NCBI GenBank assembly: GCA_018711265.1
Contig: DVIM01000030.1
Span: 1 to 11,254, forward strand
Origin: Spyradocola merdavium
GTDB taxonomy: Bacteria; Bacillota; Clostridia; Christensenellales; UBA1750
Direction of reading: 5' to 3'
Length of the DNA: 11,254 nt
In this document: positions 1-6,614 of the stretch, one piece after another
Position numbering within the stretch: position 1 is the first letter of the stretch
Layout: each line of letters opens with the position of its first letter
Made by a program: the position numbers and the translations under genes
Notes under the pieces: generated by a model
The model's database searches: none
What the model saw: the letters and a program-made list of their open reading frames with translations, nothing else
What the model was told of the DNA's origin: nothing

Positions 1-275
1 ACGAGGAAAAAGAGGAAGAGGACACCGATCCCCTGCTCATGGACTGCGTGGAGCTGGCCGTGGACGCGGGGCAGATCTCCGCCTCCATGATCCAGCGCAA
101 GCACCGCGTGGGCTACGCGCGCGCGGGCCGCATCCTGGACCAGATGGAAAAGCGGGGGTTCATCTCCGGCTTTGAGGGGTCCAAGCCCCGGCAGACGCGG
201 ATCACGCGCGAGCAGTTCTATCAACTGGCCGGGGTCGAACCCAACGCGCCGGCCTATCATGACGACGAGGAGTAG
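1..275 (+). CDS. ftsK: DNA translocase FtsK/SpoIIIE, C-terminal end (5' partial)
   Basis: This is the 3' end of an FtsK/SpoIIIE-family DNA translocase, the membrane-anchored hexameric motor that pumps chromosomal DNA through the division or sporulation septum. The frame is open from base 3 to a TAG at 273-275. What remains is an acidic linker followed by the gamma winged-helix domain, which in this family reads short orientation sequences on DNA and sets the direction of pumping. The diagnostic stretch is GYARAGRILDQMEKRG followed by GFEGSKPRQ, close to the family pattern of GYxRAxRIxDxME and a later EGSKPR. The motor domain lies upstream of the window. The gene stops 7 bp before rimO, so the two are probably co-transcribed. 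It could equally be named spoIIIE; the fragment does not separate the two. Confidence 0.93.
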   Translation, partial: EEKEEEDTDPLLMDCVELAVDAGQISASMIQRKHRVGYARAGRILDQMEKRGFISGFEGSKPRQTRITREQFYQLAGVEPNAPAYHDDEE

Positions 276-282
276 AGTGGCT

Positions 283-1593
283 ATGAAAATTGGAATGGTC
301 TCCCTGGGCTGCGCGAAGAACCGCGTGGATGCAGAGCTGATGCTGGGCGTGCTGGCGCGCGAGGGATTCGAGCTGGAGTCCGACCCGGAAAAGGCGGACG
401 CCATCATCGTCAATACTTGCGGCTTCATCGAGGCCGCCAAGCAGGAGTCCATCGACGCGATCCTGGAGATGGCGGAGTACAAAAAGAAGAACTGCAAGGC
501 GCTCATCGTCACGGGGTGCCTCTCCAAGCGCTATGCCAAGGAGCTCCCGCCGGAGCTGCCGGAGGTGGACGCCTTCCTTGGCATCGGCGAAACGGACAAG
601 ATCGCGCAGGTCGTGCGCGCCTGCGCCGCGGGCGCGCACATCGTGGAGGCGGACGCGGGCTTCTGCTACCTGGAAAACGTGGACCGCGTGCTGACCACCC
701 CCGGCTACACCGCCTATGTCAAGATCGCGGACGGGTGCAACAACCGCTGCGCCTTCTGCGCCATTCCCTACATCCGCGGCAACTACGTTTCCCGCACGAT
801 GGAGAACATCGAGCGCGAGGTGCGCTCCCTTGCGGAAAAGGGCGTGCGCGAGATCGTGCTCGTCGCGCAGGACACCACCTACTACGGCAAGGACCTCTAC
901 CACAAGCCCATGCTGGCCGAGCTCCTGCGCCGCGTCGCCGCGGTGGAGGGCGTGCACTGGGTGCGCGCGCTCTACTGCTACCCCGAGCTCATCGACGACG
1001 AGCTCCTCGCCGTCATGAAGGAGGAGCCCAAGGTCTGCTCCTACCTGGACATCCCCCTGCAGCACATCAACGACAAGGTGCTGCGCGAGATGAACCGCCG
1101 CGGCGACGGCGCCCTCATCCGCGGCCTCTACCGGAAGATCCGCGGCCTGGGCGGCTTTGCGCTGCGCACCACGCTCATCGCCGGCTTCCCTGGGGAGACG
1201 GAGGAGGAGTTCCAGGAGCTGCTCCAGTTCGTGCAGGCGTGCCCGTTCGACCGGCTGGGCGTCTTCGCCTACTCCGAGGAGGAGGGGACCCCCGCCGCCG
1301 CGCGGCAGGACCAGGTGCCCATGCGCGTGCGCAAGGCGCGCGAGGGCAAGATCATGCGCGCACAGCAGAAGATCTCCCGCGCCTTCAACGAGAGCCGCAT
1401 CGGCAGCGTCTGCGAGGTGCTCGTCGAGGGCCGGGAGGAAAACGGCCTCTACTACGGCCGCTCCCAGTGGGAGGCGCCGGAGACCGACGGCAAGGTCTAC
1501 ATCAAGCTCGCCGAAGGGCTGCAAGAGGGCAGCTTCGTCCGCGTGCGCATCACCGACGCGCAGGACTATGACATAACGGGGGTGCTGGAATGA
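283..1593 (+). CDS. rimO: Ribosomal protein S12 methylthiotransferase RimO
   Basis: RimO is a radical-SAM enzyme that adds a methylthio group to the conserved aspartate of ribosomal protein S12. The 436-residue product has the family's usual length and order. The N-terminal MTTase domain opens with IGMVSLGCAKNRVDAE and carries three cysteines (C10, C46, C79) for the auxiliary iron-sulphur cluster. The radical-SAM core has C152-x3-C156-x2-C159 for the SAM-binding cluster, and a C-terminal TRAM-like domain follows. The GCAKNRVD start and the NTCGFI stretch point to RimO rather than MiaB or MtaB. I chose the ATG at 283 because GAGGAG (267-272) lies 10 bp upstream; a GTG at 277 is possible but too close to that site. 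The stop overlaps the pgsA start as ATGA, which suggests translational coupling. Confidence 0.96.
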   Translation: MKIGMVSLGCAKNRVDAELMLGVLAREGFELESDPEKADAIIVNTCGFIEAAKQESIDAILEMAEYKKKNCKALIVTGCLSKRYAKELPPELPEVDAFLGIGETDKIAQVVRACAAGAHIVEADAGFCYLENVDRVLTTPGYTAYVKIADGCNNRCAFCAIPYIRGNYVSRTMENIEREVRSLAEKGVREIVLVAQDTTYYGKDLYHKPMLAELLRRVAAVEGVHWVRALYCYPELIDDELLAVMKEEPKVCSYLDIPLQHINDKVLREMNRRGDGALIRGLYRKIRGLGGFALRTTLIAGFPGETEEEFQELLQFVQACPFDRLGVFAYSEEEGTPAAARQDQVPMRVRKAREGKIMRAQQKISRAFNESRIGSVCEVLVEGREENGLYYGRSQWEAPETDGKVYIKLAEGLQEGSFVRVRITDAQDYDITGVLE

Positions 1594-2141
1594 AGCTCAC
1601 CATCGCCAGCAAGGTGACGATCCTGCGCATCTGCCTGATCCCGCTGTTCATCCTGAGCTATTACTTCTTTGACGGACCGGGCGGACTCATCCTCCCCACG
1701 CTGATCTTCGTCGTCGCGGCCATGACGGACTGGATCGACGGGCACCTTGCGCGCAGCCGCAACGAGGTCACGAACTTCGGCAAGTTCATCGACCCCATCG
1801 CGGACAAGCTCCTGGTGACCTCGGCCTTCATCCTGCTGGTCGGGGACGGCCGCATGAGCGCGGTGAGCTGCATCATCATCCTCTCGCGCGAGTTCATCAT
1901 CAGCGGCCTGCGGCTCATCGCCGCGGACAACCACGTGGTCATCGCCGCGAGCTATCTGGGAAAGATCAAGACCACCACGCAGATCATCGCCATCGTGCTG
2001 CTCCTGCTCAACAACTTCCCCTTCCGCTTCATCGGCCTGCCCATGGACAAGGTCGCCGAGGTCGTGGCCGTCGTCTTCACCATCTGGTCGGGCGTGGACT
2101 ATATCGTAAAGAACCGTCAGGTTCTCAGGGAAAAGGAGTGA
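1590..2141 (+). CDS. pgsA: CDP-diacylglycerol--glycerol-3-phosphate 3-phosphatidyltransferase (PgsA)
   Basis: This integral membrane enzyme joins CDP-diacylglycerol to glycerol-3-phosphate, giving phosphatidylglycerophosphate, the committed step to phosphatidylglycerol and cardiolipin. The 183-residue protein carries the full CDP-alcohol phosphatidyltransferase signature: D47-x2-D50-G-x2-A-R-x8-G64-x3-D68-x3-D72. These aspartates bind the metal ions and the CDP group. Several hydrophobic segments follow the N-terminal VTILRICLIPLFIL stretch and later IIAIVLLLL, as expected of a polytopic membrane protein. The start ATG overlaps the rimO stop and lacks a strong ribosome binding site, so translation is probably coupled. 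PgsA rather than a phosphatidylserine synthase or CLS-type relative is inferred from length and from the ftsK-rimO-pgsA-cinA-recA gene order. Confidence 0.94.
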   Translation: MKLTIASKVTILRICLIPLFILSYYFFDGPGGLILPTLIFVVAAMTDWIDGHLARSRNEVTNFGKFIDPIADKLLVTSAFILLVGDGRMSAVSCIIILSREFIISGLRLIAADNHVVIAASYLGKIKTTTQIIAIVLLLLNNFPFRFIGLPMDKVAEVVAVVFTIWSGVDYIVKNRQVLREKE

Positions 2142-2148
2142 GGTTTGC

Positions 2149-2637
2149 GTGGATGCGCTCTCTGCCCTCGCGCGCGGCGTCGTCGCGCTCCTGTTGGATA
2201 AGAAAAAGACCGTCGCCCTGGCGGAGTCCTGCACGGGCGGCATGATCGCCTCCGCCTTGGTCGACTGCCCCGGCGTCAGCGCCGCCCTGCTGGAGGGCTG
2301 CGTCTGCTACTCCAACGCCGCCAAGATGCGCCGGCTCCATGTATTAACAGAAACTTTACAGAACTTTGGCGCGGTCAGCGCGGAGTGCGCACTGGAAATG
2401 GTGCATGGAATCTGCGATACTACGGGCAGCGATTGCGGAATCGCCGTCACGGGCATCGCGGGGCCGGACGGCGGCACGCAGGAAAAGCCCGTGGGGCTGG
2501 TGTACATGGCCGTGCAGTGCTGCGGGCGCGCGCCGCGCGTGGAGAAGCGCGTGTTCCCGGGCGACCGGACGCAGGTGCGCACGCAGGCCGCGCAGCACGC
2601 GCTGCGCATGCTCCAGGAGGAATTGAAGGAGGTTTGA
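2149..2637 (+). CDS. pncC: CinA C-terminal domain protein, probable nicotinamide-nucleotide amidohydrolase
   Basis: This 162-residue protein is a stand-alone CinA C-terminal domain. Characterised members (PncC) deamidate NMN to nicotinate mononucleotide, recycling the NMN released by NAD-dependent DNA ligase into NAD. The catalytic-serine motif AESCTGG (S27) lies near the N terminus, YSNAAK supplies the conserved Tyr54 and Lys59, and GIAGPDGG with KPVG forms the remaining signature. The N-terminal molybdopterin-binding-like domain of full-length CinA is absent, although many Firmicutes keep it at this locus. The start is GTG at 2149, with AGGAG (2134-2138) inside the end of pgsA about 10 bp upstream. 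The stop precedes recA by 5 bp. Codons around 2341-2420 are unusually AT-rich for this window (two TTA leucines). Fold and family are secure; the enzymatic activity is inferred. Confidence 0.9.
   Translation: MDALSALARGVVALLLDKKKTVALAESCTGGMIASALVDCPGVSAALLEGCVCYSNAAKMRRLHVLTETLQNFGAVSAECALEMVHGICDTTGSDCGIAVTGIAGPDGGTQEKPVGLVYMAVQCCGRAPRVEKRVFPGDRTQVRTQAAQHALRMLQEELKEV
2416..2421 (+). promoter_or_regulatory. Possible extended -10 of an internal recA promoter
   Basis: Inside pncC, TGC followed by GATACT (2416-2421) looks like an extended -10 element. TGGAAA at 2393-2398 is a weak -35 at 17 bp spacing. It sits in the locally AT-rich part of pncC and would give recA a leader of roughly 215 nt. 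I see no LexA-type GAACN4GTTC box beside it, so damage control is not indicated. The case is weak and rests on pattern only. Confidence 0.25.
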
Positions 2638-2642
2638 GCTCT

Positions 2643-3776
2643 ATGGCCAAGGCAACGAAGAATCCGCAGATTGTGCAGATCACGGAGGAAGAGGAGAAGA
2701 AGAAGGCGCTGGCAAACACGCTGAGCGCGATCGAGAAGCAGTACGGCAAGGGCGCCATCATGAAGCTCGGGGAGCGCACGGCCATGAACGTGCAGACCAT
2801 CCCCACCGGGTGCCTGGAGCTGGACATCGCCCTGGGCGTCGGCGGCGTGCCGCGCGGGCGCATCATCGAGATCTACGGCCCGGAGTCCTCGGGCAAGACC
2901 ACGGTCGCGCTGCACATGGTGGCCGAGGCGCAGAAGCTGGGCGGCACGGCGGCCTTCATCGACGCCGAGCACGCGCTGGACCCGGTCTACGCCAAGGCCC
3001 TGGGCGTCAACATCGACGACCTCTACGTCTCCCAGCCGGACACGGGCGAGCAGGCGCTGGAGATCTGCGAGGCGCTGGTGCGCTCCGGCGCGGTGGACAT
3101 CATCATCATCGACTCGGTGGCGGCGCTCGTGCCCAAGGCCGAGATCGACGGCGACATGGGCGACAGCCACGTGGGCCTGCAGGCGCGCCTGATGTCCCAG
3201 GCCCTGCGCAAGCTCGCGGGCCTGATCTCCAAGACGAACTGCATCTGCCTGTTCATCAACCAGCTGCGCGAGAAGGTGGGCGTGATGTTCGGCAATCCGG
3301 AGACGACCACCGGCGGCAAGGCGCTCAAGTTCTACGCCACCATCCGCCTGGACATCCGCCGCTCCGAGCAGCTCAAGGCCGGCAACGAGATCGTCGGCAA
3401 CCGCACCAAGATCAAGGTCGTCAAGAACAAGGTCGCGCCGCCCTTTAAGACCTGCGAGTTCGACATCCTCTACGGCAAGGGCATCTCGCACGAGGGCTCG
3501 GTCCTGGACCTTGCGGTGGAGAACGACTTCGTCCAGAAGTCCGGCGCGTGGTTCAACTACGGCGACGTGCGCATCGGCCAGGGCCGCGAGAACGCGCGGC
3601 AGTACCTGATCGACCACAAGGACGTCTGCGACGAGCTGGAGGCCATGATCCGCGAAAAGCTCCTGGCGCCCAAGGCCGACGACGGCGAGCCCGCGGAGAT
3701 CGAGGTCGTCAAGGAGGAGGGCCCGGAGGCCGAGCAGATGGAGATGGACCCCGACGACTTTGACGACGAGCCCTAA
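2643..3776 (+). CDS. recA: Recombinase RecA
   Basis: RecA forms filaments on single-stranded DNA, drives homologous pairing and strand exchange, and activates LexA self-cleavage. The 377-residue product shows the Walker A motif GPESSGKTT at residues 79-87 (K85), the Walker B-like IIIIDSVAALVPKAEI, the loop L1 region around DGDMGDSHVGLQARLMSQAL, and the loop L2 region GVMFGNPETTTGGKALKFYA. The C-terminal tail after about residue 345 is rich in Asp and Glu, as in other RecA proteins. The N terminus is about 13 residues longer than that of E. coli RecA and is charged and lysine-rich. The ATG at 2643 has a strong AAGGAGG (2626-2632) at the end of pncC. No frameshift or intein is visible. Transcription probably continues into the hydrolase gene 28 bp downstream, since no hairpin separates them. 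Confidence 0.98.
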   Translation: MAKATKNPQIVQITEEEEKKKALANTLSAIEKQYGKGAIMKLGERTAMNVQTIPTGCLELDIALGVGGVPRGRIIEIYGPESSGKTTVALHMVAEAQKLGGTAAFIDAEHALDPVYAKALGVNIDDLYVSQPDTGEQALEICEALVRSGAVDIIIIDSVAALVPKAEIDGDMGDSHVGLQARLMSQALRKLAGLISKTNCICLFINQLREKVGVMFGNPETTTGGKALKFYATIRLDIRRSEQLKAGNEIVGNRTKIKVVKNKVAPPFKTCEFDILYGKGISHEGSVLDLAVENDFVQKSGAWFNYGDVRIGQGRENARQYLIDHKDVCDELEAMIREKLLAPKADDGEPAEIEVVKEEGPEAEQMEMDPDDFDDEP

Positions 3777-3804
3777 GACCCCCGGCTGATAGGAGGAAGC
3801 GAAG

Positions 3805-4350
3805 ATGCGCAAGGTGCTTCTCGTCGTGGACTTTCAAAAGGACTTTGTGGACGGCGCGCTGGGCTTCCCCGGCGCCGAGGCGCTGGAGGCGCCCCTGTGC
3901 CGCCGGATCGAGCGCGCGCGGCAGGAGGGCTGGGCGGTCTGGTTTACGCTGGATACGCACCACGCGGACTACCTGCGCACGCAGGAGGGGCGCCGCCTGC
4001 CCACGCCCCACTGCATCGAGGGCACGCCGGGCTGGGCCCTCTACGGCCGGGTCGCGGACCTGCGCCGGGAGGAGGACGTCTGCTTCTGCAAGGGCGCGCT
4101 CGGCAGCCGCGAGCTCCTGCTCTACCTCATGGACCACCCGGTGGAGGAGATCGAGCTGTGCGGCCTGGTCTCCAACATGTGCGTGCTCTCCAACGCCGTG
4201 GTCTGCAAGGCGGCCCTGCCCGAGTGCCGCGTCGCCGTCAACGAGGCGCTGACCCGCTCCTTTGACCCGGCGCTGCACGCAAAGGCCATGGACGTGCTGC
4301 GCGGCGTGCAGATCGACGTCCTCGGGGGAGGGGACGCGGATGCGCATTGA
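3805..4350 (+). CDS. Isochorismatase-family cysteine hydrolase, nicotinamidase-like
   Basis: This 181-residue protein belongs to the cysteine hydrolase fold shared by nicotinamidase (PncA), isochorismatase and related amidases. The probable triad is D9 (in VVDFQKDF), K96 (FCKG) and C126 (GLVSNMCVLSNA). D50, H52, E61 and H69 fit the metal-binding pattern of nicotinamidases, and HCIEGTPGW resembles the HC(x)xGT segment of that subgroup. If so, it converts nicotinamide to nicotinate for NAD salvage and would complement PncC encoded just before recA. The start has AGGAGG (3791-3796) 8 bp upstream. The 3' end overlaps the following acetyltransferase gene by 11 bp. Family membership is clear; the substrate is inferred from the metal site, and another small amide remains possible, so I do not assign pncA. 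Confidence 0.87.
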   Translation: MRKVLLVVDFQKDFVDGALGFPGAEALEAPLCRRIERARQEGWAVWFTLDTHHADYLRTQEGRRLPTPHCIEGTPGWALYGRVADLRREEDVCFCKGALGSRELLLYLMDHPVEEIELCGLVSNMCVLSNAVVCKAALPECRVAVNEALTRSFDPALHAKAMDVLRGVQIDVLGGGDADAH

Positions 4351-4867
4351 GCGCCTGACGCAGCAGAACCTCGCCCGCTGCACGGGCGTGCTGCGCCAGC
4401 CCTTTGCCGTGATCGGGCGCCTTTTGCCGGAGTACCGGGACGGCCGCTGGTCTGCGCAGGAGGAGCTCTTTCCCGAGCCGCGGGAAAAGGTCTATCCGGA
4501 CGACGTGGCGTGCGCGCGCTTCCTCGAGGAGGAGGCGTGCGCGGGATTTGCGGCGCTGGAGGGGGAGACCTGCGCCGGGCTTCTCCTGCTCGAGGCGTAC
4601 TGGAACCGCTATGCCTTTGTCCACGAGCTCGCCGTGGACCGGGAATGGCGCGGCCGGGGCGTCGGCACGCGCCTGATGGACTGCGCAAAGGCCTGGGCGC
4701 AGGAGCGCCGCCTGCACGGCCTGATGCTCGAAACCCAGGACGACAACCTGCTCGCCTGCCGGTTTTACCGCAAGTACGGCATGCGCATCGGCGGCGTGGA
4801 CGAGCTGCTCTACGCCGGCTTTGGCAGCCGAGAGAAGGCCGTCTTCTGGTACCTGGAGCTGGACTAG
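4340..4867 (+). CDS. GNAT acetyltransferase of the streptothricin acetyltransferase (Sat4/SatA) type
   Basis: This 175-residue GNAT protein looks like a streptothricin N-acetyltransferase, which inactivates the antibiotic by acetylating its beta-lysine moiety. Several features beyond the general fold match what I recall of Sat4/SatA proteins: PFAVIGRLLPEY at residues 21-32, WNRYAF at 88-93, ELAV before the acetyl-CoA loop R104-G-R-G-V-G109, then LHGLMLETQDDNLLACRFY (125-143), and the C-terminal EKAVFWYLEL. The N-terminal segment is not common to GNATs in general, which makes the assignment more specific. The ATG at 4340 follows a purine-rich GGGGGAGGGG (4324-4333) and overlaps the previous gene by 11 bp. 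A longer in-frame start at 4262 would bury deep in that gene. Residues before about 20 and at 53-80 are more divergent. Activity on streptothricin is inferred. Confidence 0.82.
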   Translation: MRIERLTQQNLARCTGVLRQPFAVIGRLLPEYRDGRWSAQEELFPEPREKVYPDDVACARFLEEEACAGFAALEGETCAGLLLLEAYWNRYAFVHELAVDREWRGRGVGTRLMDCAKAWAQERRLHGLMLETQDDNLLACRFYRKYGMRIGGVDELLYAGFGSREKAVFWYLELD

Positions 4868-4906
4868 TCCCTTGCGCTGAACCAAAGGAGGAGGAGGGAG
4901 GCCGCC

Positions 4907-5401
4907 ATGCGGTTTGAAGAAGTGAAGCGGGCGGACGAGGAGCAGGTGCAGGCCCTCTCCGCGCTGGCCACATCCATTGTGCGGGAACACTTTGACCCGA
5001 TCATCGGCAAGGCGCAGAACGACTACATGCTGGAGAAGTTCCAGTCCGTGCCGGCCCTGCGCGGTCAGCTGGAGAGCGGATACCGGTATTTCTTCGCCTG
5101 CACGGACGCGGGGGAGCGCATCGGCTTTCTCGCGTTCTATCCCCGCAGAAACGAGCTGTACCTGAGCAAGTTCTACCTGCAGAAGGACTGGCGCGGCAGG
5201 AGGTTCGCCTGGGAGATGCTGCGCTTTGTGCTGGAATCCGCCCGCGCGCTGGGCTTGGGCGCGGTGGAGCTCAACGTCAATCGGGACAACGACGCGGCGC
5301 GGGCCTATGAGCGGATGGGGTTTGTCCGCGTCCGCGAGGAAAAGAACGACATCGGCGCAGGCTTCTGCATGGACGACTTTGTCTACCGCTACGACCTGTA
5401 A
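4907..5401 (+). CDS. GNAT family N-acetyltransferase
   Basis: This 164-residue protein is a GNAT-fold acyltransferase that would transfer an acetyl group from acetyl-CoA to an unidentified amine. The core strand LYLSKFYLQKDWRG (about residues 84-97) leads into the acetyl-CoA loop, and LNVNRDNDAARAYERMGF is the typical helix-strand segment after it. The pyrophosphate-binding loop reads R96-G-R-R-F-A101, so the usual second glycine of RGxGxG/A is an arginine (R99); some functional GNATs tolerate this. The ATG at 4907 is preceded by a long purine tract with AAAGGAGGAGG. The gene lies 39 bp after the Sat-like gene and closes the plus-strand run before a shared terminator. It is not closely related to its GNAT neighbour, so a recent duplication is unlikely. 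The substrate cannot be read from the sequence. Confidence 0.88.
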   Translation: MRFEEVKRADEEQVQALSALATSIVREHFDPIIGKAQNDYMLEKFQSVPALRGQLESGYRYFFACTDAGERIGFLAFYPRRNELYLSKFYLQKDWRGRRFAWEMLRFVLESARALGLGAVELNVNRDNDAARAYERMGFVRVREEKNDIGAGFCMDDFVYRYDL

Positions 5402-5412
5402 AGGGCGAAAAA

Positions 5413-5458
5413 AAACCGGCGCTGCACGGGGGAGGTTTCCCCCGCGCAGCGCCGGTTT
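5413..5458. terminator. Bidirectional intrinsic terminator between convergent genes
   Basis: A perfect 13-bp outer stem (AAACCGGCGCTGC at 5413-5425, matching GCAGCGCCGGTTT at 5446-5458) encloses a 6-bp CGGGGG/CCCCCG stem with loop AGGTTT, interrupted by one A/C mismatch. A T-rich tract (TTTGTTTT) follows on the plus strand. A run of A on the plus strand before the stem gives a T tract for the minus strand. It lies 11 bp after the GNAT stop and 10 bp from the GH5 stop, so it ends both convergent transcripts. Confidence 0.93.
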
Positions 5459-5468
5459 GTTTTCGGGA

Positions 5469-6515
5469 TTATCTGCGCACGGCAGCGCGCAGGAGCGCGG
5501 CGCTGACGGGCTGTTTCGTCTCGTCGTCCACGAGGCGGAAGTTCATGCCGCGGTAGCTCCACAGCGCGCGGCCGATGCCGTGCTGCGTGCAGAAGGCGGC
5601 CACGTCCTGCGTCCAGGCGGCGCGGCTCTCCGGATCGGCCTCGTCGATGACGCCGTATTCCCCGCAGTAGAGCGGCAGGTCGTGCTCGGCGATGAAGTCC
5701 GCCGCGGGCTGCAGGAACCGATAGACAAAGTCGCGGTCCATGTACGTCAGGCCCTCATAGAGGTCCATGCGGCGGCCGGTTTCCCGGGCAAAGTCCAGGT
5801 AGTCGTCCAAGGGCGCAGGATAGCTCACGTCGCGGCCAAAGCGCAGCACTTCCTCGTTCCAATGCGCGTGCTGATGCGTCATGGCAAAGGGCTCGTACAT
5901 GTGGAAGTTGTAGACGACCTTCGGATCGTCGAAAATGGGCATGTCCTTGAGCTTCCAGACGTTGTTGTAGTCGATGCCGCCGATGACGATGGCGTGGTCC
6001 GCGTCCACCTCGCGGATGGCGGCGATGGCGCGCGTGGCCAGCGCGTTCCAGCGGGTGGAGTCCGGCTCCACGATCTCGTTGAGGAGCTCGAAGAGAAGGT
6101 GCCCCTCGCCCTTGTAGCGCTTGGCAAAGGCCTGCCAGATGGCCAGGAACCGCGCCTGCATATCCGCGTCGCCAAAGAGAACGATCTTGTCCGGCTCGTT
6201 GAAGGAGAAGCCGGGGGCGCGGTGCAGGTCGAGCACGAGGTTGAGGCCCGCAGCCCTGCACCAGTTCACGCAGTTGTCCAGGTACGCAAACCCGCTCTCC
6301 TTGTAGACAAAGGGCTTGTCGTCGTCCTCAATCAAGGGATAGTCGAAGGGCACGCGGACGTGGTCGAAGCCGAAGTCCGCGATGCGGTCGATGTCCTCCT
6401 TGGTGATGAAGCGGTCGAAGTGGTGCTCGGGATCGCGCTGCAGGTTGCCCTCCAGGTACTGCGAGAGCCAGCCGCCCAGGTTCACGCCCGCCATATAGCC
6501 TTCCAGTTTCTTCAC
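5469..6515 (-). CDS. Glycoside hydrolase family 5 endoglucanase, CelC-like
   Basis: This 348-residue protein is a GH5 (beta/alpha)8-barrel hydrolase that closely resembles Clostridium thermocellum CelC, a small endo-beta-1,4-glucanase. Shared landmarks are AGVNLGGWLSQY near the N terminus, HVRVPFDYP (52-60), LVLDLHRAPG (93-102), the acid/base site LLNEIVEPDSTRWN (N146, E147), YNFHMYEPF (H205, Y207), the nucleophile in LYCGEYGVI (E286), and W319 near the end. No signal peptide, dockerin or carbohydrate-binding module is visible, so it may act in the cytoplasm on imported oligosaccharides; this is inferred. I chose GTG at 6515 because minus-strand GGAGGG (plus-strand 6522-6527) lies 6 bp upstream and because homology begins here. 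Upstream in-frame codons (to 6686) lack similarity and would overlap the divergent promoter. The gene stands alone on its strand. Confidence 0.92.
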   Translation of the reverse strand: MKKLEGYMAGVNLGGWLSQYLEGNLQRDPEHHFDRFITKEDIDRIADFGFDHVRVPFDYPLIEDDDKPFVYKESGFAYLDNCVNWCRAAGLNLVLDLHRAPGFSFNEPDKIVLFGDADMQARFLAIWQAFAKRYKGEGHLLFELLNEIVEPDSTRWNALATRAIAAIREVDADHAIVIGGIDYNNVWKLKDMPIFDDPKVVYNFHMYEPFAMTHQHAHWNEEVLRFGRDVSYPAPLDDYLDFARETGRRMDLYEGLTYMDRDFVYRFLQPAADFIAEHDLPLYCGEYGVIDEADPESRAAWTQDVAAFCTQHGIGRALWSYRGMNFRLVDDETKQPVSAALLRAAVRR

Positions 6516-6521
6516 AAGGGT

Positions 6522-6527
6522 CCCTCC
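6522..6527 (-). promoter_or_regulatory. Ribosome binding site fixing the GTG start of the GH5 gene
   Basis: On the minus strand this is GGAGGG, 6 bp before the GTG at 6515. No comparably placed site precedes the upstream in-frame ATG codons, so it decides the start. Confidence 0.75.
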
Positions 6528-6564
6528 ATTCCTCTGCATTGGAAAATGTCTTTGCTTTTTCATT

Positions 6565-6576
6565 CGCTTAGAAGCG
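6565..6576. promoter_or_regulatory. 12-bp palindrome, candidate operator of the GH5 gene
   Basis: CGCTTAGAAGCG has perfect 5-bp arms (CGCTT/AAGCG) around AG. It lies about 50 bp before the GH5 start, where a repressor could act; celC of C. thermocellum is controlled by a LacI-type repressor at a palindrome. No regulator gene is adjacent here and the sequence does not match a catabolite-response element. The role is a guess. Confidence 0.3.
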
Positions 6577-6614
6577 GGGAAAATCCTGCTGAAACGAGAA
6601 AAAAGTATCGAATG

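Noticed and set aside
202..1524. Long minus-strand open frame opposite rimO
   Set aside because: A GC-rich shadow frame, low in complexity (Leu, Ala, Val, Asp, His rich), opposite a clear enzyme gene.
2338..2642. LexA/SOS box upstream of recA
   Set aside because: I searched by eye for GAACN4GTTC and found only single half sites such as GAACTTTG.
2307..3812. 501-codon minus-strand open frame opposite recA
   Set aside because: Shadow of recA and pncC; no motif, and composition typical of antisense GC-rich coding DNA.
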